A stretch of DNA of 64,000 nucleotides from the NCBI RefSeq assembly GCF_001590865.1, contig NZ_BBUY01000008.1:215072-279071 (forward strand), written 5' to 3'. Source of the stretch: Streptomyces sp. NBRC 110611. Its GTDB lineage: Bacteria; Actinomycetota; Actinomycetes; Streptomycetales; Streptomycetaceae. The notes below the pieces were generated by a model. That model was not told the DNA's origin. It worked only from the letters and a program-made list of their open reading frames with translations, and did not search any database. A program made the position numbers and the translations under genes. This document shows positions 61,536 to 64,000 of this stretch, one piece after another; the first letter of the stretch is position 1, and each line of letters begins with the position of its first letter.

Positions 61536-62308
61536 TGTCCATGAACACCTGGCTGCGCCGCCATCCGGTGGCGGAACCCGTCGTCAGCCGTCTCGTCTGC
61601 CTGCCCCATGCAGGCGGCACCGCCGGCTCCTTCGCCGGGTGGGCCGGCCGGCTGCCGGCCGGGGTGGAGCTGATCGCCGTGCAGTACCCGGGCCGGCAGG
61701 ACCGGCTCGGCGAGGAACCGTTCGGGGACATGGCCGAGATGGCCGAGCAGGTGGCGCGGGAGCTGAGGCCACTGCTCGATCTTCCGATGGCGCTCTTCGG
61801 GCACAGCATGGGCACCGGGCTGGCATACGAGGTGGCCGGCCTCCTGGAGCGCGAGCACGGGTTCGTGGTCGACCATGTCTTCGTCTCCGCGCGGCCCGCG
61901 CCCCACCTGATCGACGGGGAGCACCGGCACCTGCTGAGCGACGAGGAGCTGGCCGCGGAGATGCGCGGGCTGGGCGGTCCGGACGCGGAGGCGTTCGACC
62001 ACCCGGAGCTGCTGCCGTTGATCCTGCCGCCGTTGCGGGCGGACCTGGCTCTGCTGGACCGCTACCGGCCCGAACGGCCGGCCCCGCTGCGGGCGCCGAT
62101 CACGGTGTTCGGCGGCGAACGCGACGACTCATGTCCGGTCTCGGATCTGCCGTCCTGGGGAGAGATCACCACCGCCGGAGTCCGGGTGCGGATCTTCCCC
62201 GGTGGCCACCACTATCTGCGGGACGCCGAGGACGAGGTGGTCGCCGCCGTCTCCGCGGAGATCCTCGCCGCACGACAGCGCCGTCGGCGCTCGGCCTCGC
62301 TCGCGTAA
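61532..62308 (+). CDS. Type II thioesterase, set 2
   Basis: A 258-residue alpha/beta hydrolase: SRLVCLPHAGGTAGSFAGW, nucleophile motif LFGHSMGTGLAYEV, and His in FPGGHHYLRD. A catalytic Asp is present near DDSCPVSDLPSW. Type II TE that would release the modified amino acid from the set-2 carrier or clear blocked carriers. GTG 61532 overlaps the aminotransferase stop. Last gene of the 54.7-62.3 kb operon. Confidence 0.92.
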   Translation: MMSMNTWLRRHPVAEPVVSRLVCLPHAGGTAGSFAGWAGRLPAGVELIAVQYPGRQDRLGEEPFGDMAEMAEQVARELRPLLDLPMALFGHSMGTGLAYEVAGLLEREHGFVVDHVFVSARPAPHLIDGEHRHLLSDEELAAEMRGLGGPDAEAFDHPELLPLILPPLRADLALLDRYRPERPAPLRAPITVFGGERDDSCPVSDLPSWGEITTAGVRVRIFPGGHHYLRDAEDEVVAAVSAEILAARQRRRRSASLA

Positions 62309-62353
62309 AAGGTGCCGGGCCCCAGGGGTTTCCCCGGGGCCCGGCACCTTTTA
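62306..62353. terminator. Bidirectional terminator between thioesterase and cupin genes
   Basis: Perfect 18-base arms 62306-62323 and 62336-62353 (TAAAAGGTGCCGGGCCCC and its complement). A-run and T-run flanks suit both strands. A short array of ACGTGGCTATCGCTTTGT-like repeats follows (62354-62402). Confidence 0.85.
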
Positions 62354-62392
62354 CGTGGCTATCGCTTTGTACGTGGCTCGCTTTGTACGTGG

Positions 62393-62797
62393 CTATCGCT
62401 CGGCTCGGCCCGGGTGGTGGCCTGTGGTGGCGTCGACGTAGTCGGGGACTTCCTCGTGGGTGTCCCCGACCGTGAGCGTTCCCGTGGGTTCCACCATGAG
62501 AATGCGGGACTCCGCATCGGACACGGGCTTGTGCTCGGTGCCCCGCGGCACCACGTACGTGTCTCCCTTTCCGAGCGTCACAGCACGCTCCACACCGTCC
62601 TCGCGCAGATGGATGGTCAGCCGGCCGGCCACCACGATGAAGAGCTCGTCGGTGTCCAGGTGGGCGTGCCAGAGGTATTCACCATGGAACTTGGCCACCC
62701 GGACGTCATAGTCATTGAACTGGGCGACGATGCGCGGGCTCCACAGGTCGCTGAACGAATCGAGCGTCTCGTACAGATTCACCGGTTGGGTGGTCAT
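62393..62797 (-). CDS. Cupin-fold protein coupled to the LeuD-LeuB fusion
   Basis: A 134-residue single cupin: VRVAKFHGEYLWHAHLDTDELFIVVAGRLTIHL and LGKGDTYVVPRGTEHKPVSD keep the metal-binding His/Glu pattern (HxH, E, H). The start codon overlaps the leuB stop (ATGA), so both are translated together. It could be a metal-dependent isomerase or dioxygenase acting on the pathway's oxo or hydroxy acid. No specific substrate can be read. Confidence 0.82.
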   Translation of the reverse strand: MTTQPVNLYETLDSFSDLWSPRIVAQFNDYDVRVAKFHGEYLWHAHLDTDELFIVVAGRLTIHLREDGVERAVTLGKGDTYVVPRGTEHKPVSDAESRILMVEPTGTLTVGDTHEEVPDYVDATTGHHPGRAER

Positions 62798-64000
62798 CGT
62801 GACGTGCTCTCCTTCCGGACGACGCGGCCGGCGAGCGCGTCGCCGATCTCGTCCGTGGTGCGGGCGGTGCCGTCCCTGCCCTCCAGGTCCGCCGCGACGG
62901 CCTCCTCGATACGTACCGCCTGCGGCTCGTAGCCGAGGTGGCGCAGGAGCAGGGCGACGGACAGGACCGTGGCCGTGGGGTCGGCCTTGCCGGTGCCGGC
63001 GATGTCGGGGGCGGAGCCGTGCACCGGCTCGAACATCGACGGGAACTGTCCGGTCGGGTTGATGTTGCCGGAAGCCGCCAGGCCGATACCGCCGGTGACG
63101 GCCGCGGCGAGGTCGGTGAGGATGTCGCCGAAGAGGTTGTCGGTGACGATCACATCGAACCGCTCGGGCTGCGTGACGAAGAAGATGGTCGCCGCATCGA
63201 CATGCAGATAGTCCGTGGTGACCTCCGGATACTCCGCGCCGACCCTGTCGAAGATGTTCTTCCACAGATGCCCCGCGTAGACCAGGACGTTGTTCTTGTG
63301 CACCAGCGTCAGCTTCTTGCGCGGACGGCCGTTGGCCCGCTCGTAGGCGTCCCGGATCACCCGCTCGACACCGTAGGCGGTGTTCACACTGACCTCGGTG
63401 GCGACCTCGGCGGCGGTACCGGTACGCAGCGAGCCGCCATTGCCCGTATACGGCCCCTCGGTACCCTCCCGCACCACCACGAAGTCGATCTCCGGCCGCC
63501 CGGCCAGCGGAGTCGCCGTATTCGGCAACAGCTTCGACGGACGCAGATTGACGAAGTGATCGAAGGCGAAACGCAGCTTGAGCAACAGCCCGCGCTCCAG
63601 CACCCCCGACGGCACGGACGGGTCACCGATCGCGCCCAGCAGGATCGCATCATGCTGCCGGAGCGACTCCAGCTCGGCATCCGGAAGAGTCTCACCGGTC
63701 GCGTGCCACCGCCTGGCACCGAGGTCGTACTCCTTGGATTCCAGCTTCACGTCCTGCGGAAGGACCGCGGCCAGGACCTTCAGCCCCTGGGCGACGACCT
63801 CCTGGCCGATGCCGTCACCGGGGATCACCGCGAGGTCGAGGACGCGGGGCTCGGGGCGGGTCGTGCGGGGCTTGTAGGAGGGGCGGGCACTTTCATACGC
63901 GGCGACGTCCGCTTCGTTCTGGAGGGTGAGGCTGATGTCGTCCAGGCCTTCGAGCAGCCGTCGGCGGGCGTTCTCGTCCAGCTCGAAGCCGGCCTCGATG
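62794..64000 (-). CDS. LeuD-LeuB fusion: isopropylmalate dehydratase small subunit joined to 3-isopropylmalate dehydrogenase (5' end outside window)
   Basis: The frame is open past the right edge (401 codons visible). It begins with the LeuD C-terminus (RRRLLEGLDDISLTLQ, ADVAAYESARP), then a ~13-residue linker, then LeuB starting LDLAVIPGDGIGQEVV. No ATG/GTG/TTG occurs between the parts before GTG 63828, which would cut off the first LeuB strand. LeuB motifs: GLLLKLRFAFDHFVNLRPSK, HKNNVLVYAGHLWKNIF, DNLFGDILTDLAAAVTGGIGLAASGNI, EPVHGSAPDIAG. With the LeuA-like enzyme it could carry out homologation of a 2-oxo acid. LeuC may lie upstream, outside the window. Confidence 0.87.
   Translation of the reverse strand, partial: IEAGFELDENARRRLLEGLDDISLTLQNEADVAAYESARPSYKPRTTRPEPRVLDLAVIPGDGIGQEVVAQGLKVLAAVLPQDVKLESKEYDLGARRWHATGETLPDAELESLRQHDAILLGAIGDPSVPSGVLERGLLLKLRFAFDHFVNLRPSKLLPNTATPLAGRPEIDFVVVREGTEGPYTGNGGSLRTGTAAEVATEVSVNTAYGVERVIRDAYERANGRPRKKLTLVHKNNVLVYAGHLWKNIFDRVGAEYPEVTTDYLHVDAATIFFVTQPERFDVIVTDNLFGDILTDLAAAVTGGIGLAASGNINPTGQFPSMFEPVHGSAPDIAGTGKADPTATVLSVALLLRHLGYEPQAVRIEEAVAADLEGRDGTARTTDEIGDALAGRVVRKESTSR

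Noticed and set aside
1..64000. CRISPR arrays, rRNA genes, prophage or transposase genes
   Set aside because: No regularly spaced direct repeats with unique spacers, no rRNA-like sequence, and no transposase or integrase motif were found.

Overview
The window is high-GC actinobacterial DNA, almost certainly a Streptomyces chromosome. It carries a group 2 principal-type sigma factor of the HrdD kind, Scr1/DUF397 regulator pairs, LtrA, an F420/PPOX protein, rare TTA (bldA) codons and a SARP regulator.

Positions 1-29.3 kb look like ordinary chromosome. First comes a sulfur-handling neighbourhood: a metallo-beta-lactamase/rhodanese protein cut by the left edge, a GntR regulator, a TauE-type exporter and a sulfide:quinone-reductase-like flavoprotein. 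After it come a MerR-PP2C fusion, an M20 amidohydrolase, an O-methyltransferase, LtrA, two L,D-transpeptidases, a P1 peptidase without a normal start codon, a VIT-family transporter, a class III CoA-transferase and hrdD. Next are a broken PAT-type acetyltransferase, a questin-oxidase-like protein, MarR and TetR regulators with a drug MFS pump, an M6 metalloprotease, an Scr1/DUF397 pair and small membrane proteins. A roughly 0.43 kb inverted-repeat element lies at 20.26-20.68 kb.

Positions 29.4-64 kb hold a biosynthetic gene cluster for modified free amino acids. It has two parallel sets of stand-alone nonribosomal-peptide parts and no condensation domain. Set 1 (34.9-41.5 kb) contains an aminotransferase, a SyrB2-type iron halogenase with an HQA metal motif, a carrier protein, a type II thioesterase, an adenylation enzyme whose pocket reads like an isoleucine code, a YbaK-type tRNA-editing protein and an acyl-CoA-dehydrogenase-like flavoprotein. 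This matches the logic of gamma-chlorination and cyclopropane formation known from coronamic acid and kutzneride pathways. Set 2 (54.7-62.3 kb) contains a divergent 2-isopropylmalate-synthase paralogue, a GNAT-like protein, an adenylation enzyme with an unusual pocket, a second SyrB2-family enzyme with HQV instead of HxA or HxD, a carrier protein, an AvtA-like aminotransferase and a thioesterase. Facing it on the minus strand are a cupin gene and a fused LeuD-LeuB gene that runs off the right edge. Together these suggest that a 2-oxo acid is chain-extended, transaminated, loaded on a carrier, chlorinated and released.

Between the sets lie an ATP-grasp ligase that could join amino acids into a small peptide, a FAD/NAD(P)-binding protein, two cation/proton antiporters, two EamA exporters, a BenE-type transporter, an AraC regulator with a DUF2000 gene, and a SARP activator with a TTA codon. 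Upstream (31.5-34.8 kb) are a PF10014 amino-acid hydroxylase, an AzlCD branched-chain amino acid exporter and an APC permease. A tRNA-Arg(CCT) gene sits inside the cluster. The product is not identified; the proposed chemistry is inferred from enzyme families and residues read by eye.
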